DNA of 64,000 nucleotides from Arthrobacter sp. cf158 (GTDB lineage: Bacteria > Actinomycetota > Actinomycetes > Actinomycetales > Micrococcaceae): the NCBI RefSeq assembly GCF_900106835.1, contig NZ_FNNR01000009.1, forward strand, positions 1 through 64,000, in the 5' to 3' direction. Below the pieces are notes generated by a model. The model did not search any database and was not told the DNA's origin. It saw only the letters and a program-made list of their open reading frames with translations. How positions within the stretch are numbered: the first letter of the stretch is position 1; every line of letters starts with the position of its first letter. This document shows positions 8,270 through 16,614 of this stretch, in pieces. A program made the translations under genes and the position numbers.

Positions 8270-9319
8270 ATGATCAATGGTCAGCAAGCCACGGAAGGCG
8301 GAGTTCCGGCATCCCAGCCCGCTTCCGGAACCATGCGGGCGATCGTGCAGGAGGCGTACGGTCCGGCCGATGTCCTCCACCAAGCCCGGATTCCCCTCCC
8401 CGCCATTGCAGAGGACCAGGTGCTGGTCAGGGTCCGCGCCGCAGGGCTGGATCGCGGCACCTGGCACGTCACCACCGGACGGCCCTATGCCTTGCGCCTG
8501 GCCTACGGATTCCGTGCCCCGAAGAACCCGGTCCCCGGAATGGACCTCGCCGGAACGGTGGAGGCCGTTGGGGCAAAGGTGACAAGGTTTGCCGTGGGTG
8601 ACCAAGTGTTCGGGACCGGAAAGGGCACCTTTGCCGAGTATGCCGCCGCCCGCGAAGACCAGCTTGCCCACAAGCCGGCGAACATCAGCTTCGAACAGGC
8701 CGCGGCGGTGCCCGTTTCTGCGTGCACTGCCCTGATCGCAGTGCGGGCCGGCGGCCTGGACGCCCGTCGCGGCATCCCGCAACGGAGGCTCAAGGTCCTT
8801 GTCACCGGCGCCTCCGGCGGTGTGGGCGGCTATGCAGTGCAGTGCGCCAAGGCGGCCGGAGCTGAGGTGACGGGTGTGTCCAGCCCGGCCAAGCTGGATC
8901 TGGTGCGCGCCCTTGGCGCCGATCATGTGGTGGACTACACGGCTCAGGACTGCGCGGATGGTACCGAAAAGTACGACGTGATCATCGACATCGCAGGCAA
9001 CCCCTCCGTCTCCCGCCTCCGCCGTGCCCTCACGCCCAGGGGGACGGCGGTCATCACCGGCGGCGAGGAAGGTGGCTCCTGGACGGGAGGCCTGGACCGC
9101 CAGTTCCGGGCCCTTGCGCTCTCGCCGTTCATCCGCCAGAAGCTCACCATGATCGTGGGCACTCAAAGCGCGGCGGATCTTGGGTACCTCGCCGGGCTCT
9201 TGGAGGCGGGAACCATCTCGCCAGCCATCGATCGCACCTTTCCGCTGGCCAAGGCGCCGGAAGCCATGCGCTATTTCGACGCCGGCAAGGCCCGCGGCAA
9301 GGTGGTTATCACCATCTGA
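8270..9319 (+). CDS. NAD(P)-dependent MDR oxidoreductase (quinone-reductase-like, zinc-free)
   Basis: A 349-residue medium-chain dehydrogenase/reductase. The GroES-like N-terminal domain contains GMDLAGTVEAVGAKVTRFAVGD. The Rossmann domain carries VTGASGGVGGYAVQ, with the coenzyme motif AxGGVGG. The Cys/His zinc ligands of alcohol dehydrogenases are missing, so it fits the quinone oxidoreductase/zeta-crystallin branch. The start ATG 8270 has AAAGGA six bases upstream; an upstream ATG at 8255 would overlap that site. Probably controlled by the divergent TetR gene and induced by an electrophile or quinone (inference). Confidence 0.88.
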   Translation: MINGQQATEGGVPASQPASGTMRAIVQEAYGPADVLHQARIPLPAIAEDQVLVRVRAAGLDRGTWHVTTGRPYALRLAYGFRAPKNPVPGMDLAGTVEAVGAKVTRFAVGDQVFGTGKGTFAEYAAAREDQLAHKPANISFEQAAAVPVSACTALIAVRAGGLDARRGIPQRRLKVLVTGASGGVGGYAVQCAKAAGAEVTGVSSPAKLDLVRALGADHVVDYTAQDCADGTEKYDVIIDIAGNPSVSRLRRALTPRGTAVITGGEEGGSWTGGLDRQFRALALSPFIRQKLTMIVGTQSAADLGYLAGLLEAGTISPAIDRTFPLAKAPEAMRYFDAGKARGKVVITI

Positions 9320-9401
9320 GCGACACACGCCGCAAGCCGCGCCCCGCCGCAAGCGACACCCCGCAAGGCGCAGGCACTGCAAGCGGCACCCACCGCAAGC
9401 A

Positions 9402-9433
9402 ACGCACGACGGCGACCTGCCGCCGTCGTGCGT
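9402..9433. terminator. CGACGGCG hairpin, perfect 13-bp stem
   Basis: ACGCACGACGGCG, loop ACCTGC, CGCCGTCGTGCGT. It lies between two convergent genes and overlaps the last base of the EamA gene region, so it can serve both directions. The 80 bp before it hold several copies of a CCGCAAGC-like word. Confidence 0.7.
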
Positions 9434-10359
9434 CAGGCCTCCTTGGTGGGGCTGGTGCTGGACGCAACCTCCGGCGCGGGTCCCAGTGTGGTGGGTTCGG
9501 CGAGCGGTGGCGCGTTCCTGGTTCCGCCACGCTGGGATGCAGCGCCCGCGAATACTACGAGGGCGATTCCGAGGAACTGGACAAGGGATGGTTGCTGATG
9601 CAGCACCAGCAGCCCCAGCAGGACACCGAATGCCGGTTCCAGGGACATCAGCGTGCCGAAGGCTGTGGAGGTCATGCGACGCAAGGCCTTCAGCTCCAGC
9701 ACGAACGGCAGGACCGGCATCAGCACAGCTACCCCCAGAGCGCCCGAAAGAATGCGAAGGTCCAGATGCCCCACGGCCTGCGGAATTCCGACGACGGCAG
9801 CCGTCACCGCGGCAATGGGGACAGTCAGTGAGAGGGCTCCAATTCCCGTGAAGCGATCACCGATTTTCTGGGTCAGCAAAATGTAGGCACCCCACCCGGC
9901 TGCCGCAATAGCCGCGAACATGACGCCCAACAGGTCCACTTGGCCGTGCCAGGGCTCCGTCAGGAGGACCACGCCCAGCAGTGCCAGCAGGGGCCAGGCC
10001 AAGGCGCGCCGGTTATGGCTGCGGACCGCCGCCACGGTCAGCGGGCCCAGGAATTCGATGGCCACCGTGGTTCCGAGCGGAATGCGTTCCACGGCGCCGA
10101 GGAACATGATGGTCATCAGTCCGGTGGCAACGCCGAGGCCCAGCAGAGGCAGGACGTCGTGCCTTCGCACCGAACGCAAAGGTGGGCGGGCAATGGCCAG
10201 GAAGATGATCGCTCCCATGCTGAGCCGCAACCACGCCGTCCCGGCCGGGCCAACCTCGGCGATCAGGCCTACGGACAAGGCGGAGCTCAACTGGACGGAG
10301 ATCATGGCGGCAACAGCGAGTCCCCACGGAGGAACCGGGCCACGGTTTGCCGTGCTCAT
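9433..10359 (-). CDS. EamA family transporter (RhtA-like exporter)
   Basis: A 308-residue membrane protein with about ten predicted helices in two EamA halves. GAVERIPLGTTVAIEFLGPL and LEPAFGVLLGLLVLHQQP are characteristic of RhtA-type exporters of homoserine, threonine and related compounds. The start ATG 10359 overlaps the stop of the upstream XRE-cupin gene (ATGA), so the two are translationally coupled. That regulator probably controls export in response to the exported compound. The substrate is not determined. Confidence 0.88.
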   Translation of the reverse strand: MSTANRGPVPPWGLAVAAMISVQLSSALSVGLIAEVGPAGTAWLRLSMGAIIFLAIARPPLRSVRRHDVLPLLGLGVATGLMTIMFLGAVERIPLGTTVAIEFLGPLTVAAVRSHNRRALAWPLLALLGVVLLTEPWHGQVDLLGVMFAAIAAAGWGAYILLTQKIGDRFTGIGALSLTVPIAAVTAAVVGIPQAVGHLDLRILSGALGVAVLMPVLPFVLELKALRRMTSTAFGTLMSLEPAFGVLLGLLVLHQQPSLVQFLGIALVVFAGAASQRGGTRNAPPLAEPTTLGPAPEVASSTSPTKEA

Positions 10360-10976
10360 GAGTCCTGTCCCGCGGTGGTGGCGGTGTCCTGGCGATGACC
10401 GGAGCCTACGCCGGGTTCAAAGACTGCCAGGATGAACCGGGCTGGCCCGGTACCAAGGTTGGCATAGGAGTGGGGAATGTCGCCCGGGAAGGTCATGGCG
10501 TCACCTGCTTCCAAGGTGATCACCTGCTCGCCGGCCTCCACGGTGACCGCGCCTTCCTGAACCTGCAGGAGTTCCTTGGTGCCGGCGGCGTGGGCTTCGC
10601 TGCCGTGGTGGTCGCCGGGTCCCAACGTCCAGTCCCACAGTTCCACCACGTCAGGAGATTCGGTGCCGGCCACCAGGAGTCCGCGGCCACCTTGATCGCT
10701 GCTCCACAGCTCGGCGCCTTCCCCGCTGCGGGTGACTTTGATGGGTTTCGGGCGGGGAGGCTCCACCAGTGCGGGCAGCCCAACGCCCAGGGCATCGCTG
10801 ATCCGGAGCAGCGTCCCAACGCTGGGGTTTGCCGCGCCCTGCTCCACGTTGACGATCATCCGGCGGCTGACGCCGGCTGCCTCGGCCAACTGGTCGAGTG
10901 TCCAGCCGCGGTGCTGGCGTTCTTGCTTTACCCGCGCGCCAATGGCCAGGGAGAGGGTGGAGGTGCTTTCATCCAT
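10356..10976 (-). CDS. XRE family regulator with C-terminal cupin domain
   Basis: A 206-residue protein with an XRE helix-turn-helix at about residues 14-65 (ARVKQERQHRGWTLDQLAEA, then GVSRRMIVNVEQGAANPS) and a cupin domain at 110-190 (GDHHGSEAH, DAMTFPGDIPHSY). Such proteins sense small ligands through the cupin. ATG 10976 is chosen over GTG 10994, which would lie inside a palindromic operator. No Shine-Dalgarno is visible, so the transcript may be leaderless. It is the first gene of a two-gene operon with the EamA exporter. Confidence 0.88.
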   Translation of the reverse strand: MDESTSTLSLAIGARVKQERQHRGWTLDQLAEAAGVSRRMIVNVEQGAANPSVGTLLRISDALGVGLPALVEPPRPKPIKVTRSGEGAELWSSDQGGRGLLVAGTESPDVVELWDWTLGPGDHHGSEAHAAGTKELLQVQEGAVTVEAGEQVITLEAGDAMTFPGDIPHSYANLGTGPARFILAVFEPGVGSGHRQDTATTAGQDS

Positions 10977-10977
10977 G

Positions 10978-11006
10978 AGTGCAGCATACTGCACTTTGAG
11001 TGCACT
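10978..11006. promoter_or_regulatory. Nested palindromic operator overlapping the XRE-cupin start
   Basis: AGTGCAG-CATA-CTGCACT (10978-10995) overlaps TGCACT-TTG-AGTGCA (10990-11004). The half-site AGTGCA therefore appears three times. The position at the start codon suggests autorepression. Confidence 0.65.
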
Positions 11007-11086
11007 AGGCGCCCCGGGTGGAGGTCTAGCCGTGGGAACGGGCTCGTGCTACCACTGACTTTAGGAACAACCCCTAAGGAGAAACT

Positions 11087-11983
11087 GTGGCCGAAGATCT
11101 GCCTGTCCTTGTTGTGGGTGCCACGGGTTTCCTGGGCAGCCAAGTTGTGGATGAACTGCTCAAGCGCGGCAAGAGTGTCCGCGCGCTGGTTCGGCCACAA
11201 TCCAACGCCGCCAAGCTTGAAGCCAAAGGCGTCCGGATTGCACGTGGCGACATGCTGGATGCTGCATCGCTGATTGCGGCCATGACCGGGGTTTCGGCGG
11301 TGGTTTCAACCGCGGCCGGGTACACGCGCAACGACAAGAATGCCCACGCGATCGATACCTACGGCAACAGCAACCTCGCCGTGGCCGCCAAGTATGCCGC
11401 CGTACCCCGGTTTGTGCTGATCAGCATTGTCACCAGCGACCAGACTCCGCAGATCCCGCATTTTTGGAACAAGAAACTCGCGGAGGACAGATTGGAGGAA
11501 CTGGGCGTCCCGTTTGTGGCGCTCCGACCGGGCGCCTTCTTCGACCAGGCCGTGGGCATGGGTGGCGATCCGTTCAAGAAGGGCCGCTTCGTGTGGCTCG
11601 GCTCCAAGGATGCGAGGCTCACGTTCGTCCTGGCCAGCGACGTCGCCTCCTATCTGGCGCAGGCGGTGGATGCGGACATTGTTGAGGGTGAGCGGATCGA
11701 TATTGGGTGGACCCGCCCAGTGACCATGCAGGAAGCCGCGGAGCTGGCGGAGCGCCATGCGGGCAAGCCGATCAAGGTGATGGCTGTTCCTTCCGGTGCC
11801 ATCGCAGGACTGGGCAAGGTCACCTCCAGGATCATGCCGTTGGTCAGCGACATGGCCAGCATGGTGGCGTGGTTCGAGACGGGCAAGTACGTTGCCGACG
11901 TCACGCGCCAGGAGCAGGTGTTCGGGCCCCCGCCCACGCCTGAAGAAGCAATCGCCCAGGTGGCGGCCCGCTACGGCCACTAA
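11087..11983 (+). CDS. NmrA-like NAD(P)-binding protein (atypical SDR)
   Basis: A 298-residue Rossmann protein. LVVGATGFLGSQVVDELLKRG at residues 8-28 is the GxxGxxG coenzyme site, followed by VRALVRP. There is no YxxxK catalytic pair in the usual place, as in NmrA/HSCARG-type redox sensors and NADH dehydrogenase-like 'NAD(P)H-binding' proteins. GTG 11087 has AAGGAG six bases upstream. Single gene with its own short leader. Function unknown: oxidoreductase or sensor. Confidence 0.82.
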   Translation: MAEDLPVLVVGATGFLGSQVVDELLKRGKSVRALVRPQSNAAKLEAKGVRIARGDMLDAASLIAAMTGVSAVVSTAAGYTRNDKNAHAIDTYGNSNLAVAAKYAAVPRFVLISIVTSDQTPQIPHFWNKKLAEDRLEELGVPFVALRPGAFFDQAVGMGGDPFKKGRFVWLGSKDARLTFVLASDVASYLAQAVDADIVEGERIDIGWTRPVTMQEAAELAERHAGKPIKVMAVPSGAIAGLGKVTSRIMPLVSDMASMVAWFETGKYVADVTRQEQVFGPPPTPEEAIAQVAARYGH

Positions 11984-12009
11984 GGAAGTCAACCCATTTA
12001 TCCGATTTC

Positions 12010-12024
12010 ATAAGTATCCTGATG
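12010..12024 (+). promoter_or_regulatory. Shared element ATAAGTATCCTGATG upstream of the DUF6458 gene
   Basis: This AT-rich 15-mer lies 57 bp before the DUF6458 start. An identical copy lies at 22708, upstream of the Ser/Thr kinase gene. It may be a promoter or stress-sigma element; two copies are too few to prove it. Confidence 0.4.
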
Positions 12025-12080
12025 GTACAGATTCGGCTGGAGCTACTGACCCTGCGCCGAACAGACTCGAGGAGCACGTT

Positions 12081-12311
12081 ATGAGAATAGGTTCTTCCAT
12101 TGCCCTGATTGCCGTCGGAGCTATTCTGGCCTTCGCGCTGGCCCCGGGACTTATCCCCTTCCTGGACCAGGTCCTGGTGGGTTACATCCTGATGGTGGTG
12201 GGCGTCGTCGGCCTCATCATTTCCATCGCGATGTCCAACAGGACCCGCCGCACGGTGGTAGAGCGGCGCACCGCCCCGGAAACCATTGTTGAGCGGCGCC
12301 CCGAGGTCTAG
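12081..12311 (+). CDS. DUF6458-type small membrane protein
   Basis: A 76-residue protein with two hydrophobic helices (about 5-25 and 31-50) and a basic tail rich in Arg, Thr and Glu. It begins MRIGSSIALIAVGAILAFAL, which is characteristic of a small actinobacterial family usually annotated DUF6458. GAGGAG lies six bases before ATG 12081. Probably an inner-membrane stress or homeostasis protein; no function is established. Confidence 0.8.
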   Translation: MRIGSSIALIAVGAILAFALAPGLIPFLDQVLVGYILMVVGVVGLIISIAMSNRTRRTVVERRTAPETIVERRPEV

Positions 12312-12330
12312 CAGCCGCAATTAACAAAAG

Positions 12331-12370
12331 AAGCGCACGACGGCGGGCTGCCGCCGTCGTGCGCTTTTCT
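12331..12370. terminator. Bidirectional terminator, CGACGGCG hairpin with U-tract
   Basis: A 16-bp stem (arms 12331-12346 and 12351-12366) closes on a GCTG tetraloop; TTTTCTTT follows on the plus strand and CTTTTGTT on the minus strand. It lies between the convergent DUF6458 and nitrilase genes. It is the clearest true terminator in the hairpin family. Confidence 0.85.
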
Positions 12371-12390
12371 TTCGTTAAGGGCGGTGCCGC

Positions 12391-13293
12391 TTATGCGGAG
12401 GCAATTCCGCTGCGATGGCCCGCGGTGCTGGAATCACTCCACTCCGGTGACTGGAAGTGGGCGCCACCGAACATCGGGAAGGGTAACAGGCCCTCCTGGT
12501 CCCGGAGTTGGGCCCAAGGGCGGTTGATGCCGTGGGTTCCGTAGCGGCGCAGCTGGGTGACCCGGTCCAGATCCAGCACGGCGAAGAGCACCTCTTCCCC
12601 GCCCTGTGCGTGCTGCATGATGGTGCCCTCGGGGTCCACGATCACGCTTTCGCCCACGCCGGCTGGGGCAGCACCGTTCACATTCACCACATACACCTGG
12701 TTGGCAAAGGCATTGGCCTGGGACATGACGATCTCCATGGCCCTGTCGCGGGTGGTGGTGAGCGTGGGTTGGATAATGACTTCGGCTCCCAGCCATGCCA
12801 ACTGCCTGGCAACCTCGGGGAAGCTGCCGTCGAAGCAGATGGCCAGGCCAATGCGTCCGCAGCCGGGGATATCGAACGTGACGAACGAATCCCCGGGGGT
12901 GGTGGTTTCGAAAGGACGCCACGGGAAGAGCTTCCTGTAGCGGGCCACAATCTCGCCTTGCGGTGAGACTGCGATGGCCGTGTTGTAGGTGTTGCCGTTG
13001 TCTGTTTCCAGCAATGAGCCGGGCACGAGCCACACGTTCAACCTGCGGGCCAGGGCGGAAATCCGGTCGGTGAGCGGGCTGGGGATGGGCGCGGCAGAGC
13101 GTGTTTCCCCTTCCGGGTCCGGTATCAGGAACTCGCCGGGTGCGGACAGCAGCAGTTCCGGAACCACGATGACGTCAACGTCGGGCCCGAGCTTCTTGGC
13201 CGACTCGGCTTGGGCCTCGAACCGTGCCCAGGTTGCTTCAAGATCGCCGGGGACGGGGTTGGTCTGGATTGCTGCGATGGACAGGATGCGCAT
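12391..13293 (-). CDS. Carbon-nitrogen hydrolase (nitrilase superfamily)
   Basis: A 300-residue cytoplasmic amidase/nitrilase. The catalytic triad is visible: Glu in VVPELLLS, Lys in RYRKLFPW and Cys in LAICFDGSFPE. The FDGSFPE context, rather than WED, points to aliphatic amidase or formamidase-like branches. Start ATG 13293 follows the permease stop directly (TAA-ATG), so the two are cotranscribed. The APC permease may import the amide or amino-acid substrate. The exact substrate cannot be called. Confidence 0.86.
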   Translation of the reverse strand: MRILSIAAIQTNPVPGDLEATWARFEAQAESAKKLGPDVDVIVVPELLLSAPGEFLIPDPEGETRSAAPIPSPLTDRISALARRLNVWLVPGSLLETDNGNTYNTAIAVSPQGEIVARYRKLFPWRPFETTTPGDSFVTFDIPGCGRIGLAICFDGSFPEVARQLAWLGAEVIIQPTLTTTRDRAMEIVMSQANAFANQVYVVNVNGAAPAGVGESVIVDPEGTIMQHAQGGEEVLFAVLDLDRVTQLRRYGTHGINRPWAQLRDQEGLLPFPMFGGAHFQSPEWSDSSTAGHRSGIASA

Positions 13294-14856
13294 TTATGCC
13301 TCGGTTTCGTTGCTGAGAATTGCTGGAAGATGGTGGCGGGTGGTGACGTTTCCCCGGGGAATGGCTTCGCCGGAGAAGAAGCGGCGGAGCCTGGGCTTCA
13401 GGATCGCGGTGACCATCAGCCCAAGGGCCAGGGCGCCGACGCCAATCCAGAACACGGAGCCGATGCCCAACCAGGAAAGGCCGGCGTAGTCAGGGGAGAG
13501 CATGTCCACGGCGCTGTACGCGAACGCTCCGATCATCAGGAGTGCGCCGAGGCCGGGAAGGATGCCCTTCAGGACCAGGGTTGATGCGGAACCGCGCATC
13601 TGCGGTGCGAAGTACACCACCGAGGCCAGGGCGGTGGCTGCGTAGTAGGCCGCGATCATCAGTCCTACGGACAGGATGGCCAGCCCGATGAAGTCGGCGC
13701 TGACGGCCGTCAGTCCCAGGGTTATTGCCATGGTGATAACCGCCCACCAGGCAATGGACGTGGTGGGAGTTCCGCGTTTGGGGTGCATGGTGGTGGTGGC
13801 CCGGTGAAGGGCGCCGTATGTACCCATGCTGAGCCAGGTCCGTGGGGTGCTGACGGCCACGGTCATCAGGGCTGCCAGTGCGGAGAGGCCCACTGCCAGC
13901 ATGATGACCTGACCAAACACCTCGCCGGTCGCTTGGGGGCCCAGGACGGAGAGGACGTCCGAGACGGTGTCCGGATTGGTGATCCCTGCGGTTCCGGCGA
14001 ATCCGACGGCCGCTGTGGCTGTGACGACATAGAAGAACAGCAGGATGACCGTTGTGATGACCACAGCCTTCCCGGGGGTTCCTTTGCGGTCTGTGGTTTC
14101 CTCATTGACGGCTATCAGGGCATCCCAGCCCCAGTAGATGAACAGGCAAAGGATGACGCCTGACACGAGTCCGGACATGTCGCCCGACGCGAAGGGATTG
14201 AACCAGTCCAGGCTTGGTTGTTCTGCGCCACCTTCTGCCGTTCCTGCAGAGGTGCCAGTGGCCATCGCGGTGAACGCCGCCACGCAGAAGCCTCCCAGAG
14301 CCACCAACTGCAAGGCAATCAGCGCGTACTGGACCCAGGCTGACAGCTCGATGCCCCTCGCTGCGATCCACGCACTGAGGACAATCAGCCCGCACGCTAT
14401 CGCGGCCACGGCGATTGGCTCTGCTGCGATCCACGCCAAGCCCAGGAAGTTGAGCAGATAAGTGGTGGCCACTTGGGCCAGTGCAGCGCTGGCTATGAAC
14501 GTTGCCATCTGGGGGACCCAGCCGCCGAGGAACCAGCCGGCTGCCGGCCCGAAAACGCGGGTGATCCAGACGAAAACACCGCCGCAGTCCGGCATTTCCT
14601 TGTTGAGGTCCCGGAAAGCCAGGGCGGTGAACAGGATCGGAACGAATCCCAGGAGAAAGGCCGCCGGAGTGCTTGCGCCAACAGCCAGGACCACAAAGCC
14701 CAGCGTGACGGCCAAGCTGTAGGCGGGGGCGACGGCGGCCAGGCCCAGGGCAACGGTGGGTCCGATTCCGATGGAACCGGCCTTGAGGCCTTTGGAGGTT
14801 GGGTCCTTGGGTGTTGGATCTTTGGCGAGCATGGGCGGGGATGGGGGTTGTGACAT
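13294..14856 (-). CDS. APC family amino acid permease
   Basis: A 520-residue integral membrane protein with about 12 helices. It begins with a Pro/Lys-rich cytosolic tail, then GSIGIGPTVALGLAAVAPAYS, the first helix typical of APC transporters. DCGGVFVWITRVFGPAAGWFLGG is the conserved helix 3 region. RBS GAGGAGT lies upstream of ATG 14856. It is first in an operon with the nitrilase and divergent from a TetR gene, with the tandem operator between them. Confidence 0.88.
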   Translation of the reverse strand: MSQPPSPPMLAKDPTPKDPTSKGLKAGSIGIGPTVALGLAAVAPAYSLAVTLGFVVLAVGASTPAAFLLGFVPILFTALAFRDLNKEMPDCGGVFVWITRVFGPAAGWFLGGWVPQMATFIASAALAQVATTYLLNFLGLAWIAAEPIAVAAIACGLIVLSAWIAARGIELSAWVQYALIALQLVALGGFCVAAFTAMATGTSAGTAEGGAEQPSLDWFNPFASGDMSGLVSGVILCLFIYWGWDALIAVNEETTDRKGTPGKAVVITTVILLFFYVVTATAAVGFAGTAGITNPDTVSDVLSVLGPQATGEVFGQVIMLAVGLSALAALMTVAVSTPRTWLSMGTYGALHRATTTMHPKRGTPTTSIAWWAVITMAITLGLTAVSADFIGLAILSVGLMIAAYYAATALASVVYFAPQMRGSASTLVLKGILPGLGALLMIGAFAYSAVDMLSPDYAGLSWLGIGSVFWIGVGALALGLMVTAILKPRLRRFFSGEAIPRGNVTTRHHLPAILSNETEA

Positions 14857-14881
14857 GGAGACTCCTCGTTGAATCAGTAAT

Positions 14882-14913
14882 TTGAATCACATTCAAATTT
14901 GAATGCCATTCAA
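14882..14913. promoter_or_regulatory. Tandem TTGAATNNNATTCAA operator
   Basis: Two 15-bp palindromes, TTGAATCACATTCAA (14882-14896) and TTGAATGCCATTCAA (14899-14913), start 17 bp apart. They lie between the divergent permease-nitrilase operon and the TetR gene. Adjacent arms also form a wider palindrome. Confidence 0.8.
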
Positions 14914-14969
14914 TACCCGTCTAGAGTCAATGTCAACAGAAATCTTCAGGAGTTCACGGGGGAGCCGCA

Positions 14970-15614
14970 GTGGTCAGGGTCGACAAGAAGGAAATCCGGC
15001 GCCAGGAAATTGTGGCCGCCGCCCAGGCTGTGGCCGCACGCGACGGCGCTGAGGGAGCCACCCTCCGGGCCATCGCCGCAGAGGCAGGCATGGCCGCCAA
15101 CGCTGTGCTCTACTACTTCGGCAGCCATGCAGAGATCATCGCCGCAGCCGTGCACGCATCTTCGAACAGGTTCCTGGAAAAGCTCGCCGAGGCTGTTGAA
15201 CCAGACATGGGTCCCACAGCACGGCTCGCCGCGGTGATCAGCGCCGGAACCACCGCCGGACTGGACGACGACGTCTCCCGCATTCTCTACGAGTACTGGC
15301 CCCACATGCTGCGTGACGCCGGGCAGCGCCGGATCCAGGAGGAACTTACCCACGCCCAGGAACGCGTGTACCGGGAAATCATCGACGCCGGAACACTCTC
15401 CGGCGAGTTTTCGCCCGTTCTGGACCCCGCCAAGATTGCCCGAACCCTGGTTGCGCAGGAGGACGGGCTGGTGATGGATGTGCTGGCCGGCAGTGCCGCC
15501 AGCGGGTACGTGCTGGATTTGATGGGCAGCCTGGCGGCCACACTCCTGGGTATCAAAGAGCAGACCTTGCTGGAGCTGATCAGCGCCCGGAACGAGTCAT
15601 CACCGGTCTGCTGA
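14970..15614 (+). CDS. TetR family regulator
   Basis: A 214-residue protein with HTH at about residues 11-55 (GAEGATLRAIAAEAGMAANA, then VLYYFGSHAEIIAAAV). GTG 14970 has GGGGGAG five bases upstream. It is divergent from the APC permease-nitrilase operon and probably binds the TTGAATNNNATTCAA pair. The inducer may be the transported amide or amine (inference). Confidence 0.88.
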   Translation: MVRVDKKEIRRQEIVAAAQAVAARDGAEGATLRAIAAEAGMAANAVLYYFGSHAEIIAAAVHASSNRFLEKLAEAVEPDMGPTARLAAVISAGTTAGLDDDVSRILYEYWPHMLRDAGQRRIQEELTHAQERVYREIIDAGTLSGEFSPVLDPAKIARTLVAQEDGLVMDVLAGSAASGYVLDLMGSLAATLLGIKEQTLLELISARNESSPVC

Positions 15615-15631
15615 CGGCGTAGGCTGCTGCC

Positions 15632-15916
15632 ATGGAGAAGTCATTCGACATTGAACTGGTTAATCAGAACGAGTACTTGGTGCGCTGGGCATCCGAAGGG
15701 CAGACCGGCGAATCCCTGGTCCACACCAACCCCGAATTTCTTGCCGAGGTTGGGCTGGGCGGCATCGACGAGCAACGCATCGTGGAGGAAACCACCACCT
15801 ACTTGGCGGAACACCAGCCCGTCATCGACTTCCCGCAGACGGTGGATCTTGAAGAGATTGCCGCAGCCTACGGCGACTACGCGGAGCAGCTGAAGGCGCG
15901 CCTGGACGCCAAGTAG
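15632..15916 (+). CDS. Small acidic hypothetical protein
   Basis: A 94-residue acidic protein, with a beta-rich start (FDIELVNQNEYLVRW) and an alpha-helical end (VDLEEIAAAYGDYAEQLKAR). It follows the TetR stop by 17 bp on the same strand. Conserved small actinobacterial proteins of this look have no known role. There are no membrane or metal-binding features. Confidence 0.7.
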   Translation: MEKSFDIELVNQNEYLVRWASEGQTGESLVHTNPEFLAEVGLGGIDEQRIVEETTTYLAEHQPVIDFPQTVDLEEIAAAYGDYAEQLKARLDAK

Positions 15917-15920
15917 CTGG

Positions 15921-16505
15921 CTAAACCCCGGCGTCGGCGGTGACGCGCTCGCCGTTGAAGTACTCAAGCTGCCAACCGTCCGAAGCGTCGTGGTGGGCCA
16001 AGTTGAGGGCCGCGTTCTGGACGCTGTCCAGGGTGCGTCCGATTGCGCGGTTGAGTGTCAGGCGAATCAGCGTGCCGTGCGCGACCACCAGTACGCGCTT
16101 GCCAGCGAACTCCTGGGCGAGCTCTTCGAGCGCGCCCAGGCCGCGGCTGGCGGCGTCGTCATCGCTCTCGCCTCCGCGGAACCCACCCGGAATGCGGAGT
16201 GCTTCCAACTCGGGGCCGGCCTGCAACCCCTCGGCCGGTCCAAAGCTGCGTTCGGTGAGCGCGGGGACCAACCGGGACACCGTGAGGCCCAGCCCTTCCG
16301 CGATGATCTGGGCCGTCTCCGCTGCACGGCCCAGCGGCGAGGACACCACAGCATCCCACTGGCGGTCCGCGAGCACGGCGACGGCGTCGCGCGCCTGGCC
16401 GCGACCGACGTCGTTCAGCGGAATATCCGTGGACCCCTGCAACCGGCGCTCCGCGTTCCAATCGGTTTGGCCATGGCGGACGAGGGCAAAGGTTGTAAGG
16501 GTCAT
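15921..16505 (-). CDS. Histidine phosphatase family protein
   Basis: A 194-residue phosphoglycerate-mutase-like phosphatase. LVRHGQTDWN near residue 10 holds the phosphoaccepting His; VVAHGTLIR holds the second His; SSPLGRAAETA is the Arg-containing block. ATG 16505 is preferred because homologues start just before the RHG motif, although an ATG nine bases upstream (16514) is equally possible. Stops face the plus-strand neighbour with 4 bp between them. Substrate unknown. Confidence 0.87.
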   Translation of the reverse strand: MTLTTFALVRHGQTDWNAERRLQGSTDIPLNDVGRGQARDAVAVLADRQWDAVVSSPLGRAAETAQIIAEGLGLTVSRLVPALTERSFGPAEGLQAGPELEALRIPGGFRGGESDDDAASRGLGALEELAQEFAGKRVLVVAHGTLIRLTLNRAIGRTLDSVQNAALNLAHHDASDGWQLEYFNGERVTADAGV

Positions 16506-16583
16506 GCCTTCCATTCTGCCCTGAGGCCGTGCCGGACCGCAGTTCCGTGCGTCACGTAGGACCCTTGCGTTACGCAGCCACAC

Positions 16584-16613
16584 CGCCCGACGGCGGGAGG
16601 TCGCCGTCGGGCG
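16584..16613. terminator. CGACGGCG hairpin, perfect 12-bp stem
   Basis: CGCCCGACGGCG, loop GGAGGT, CGCCGTCGGGCG. It ends 1 bp before the stop codon of the alpha/beta hydrolase gene and so closes the long minus-strand operon. There is no U-tract. Confidence 0.7.
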
Positions 16614-16614
16614 T

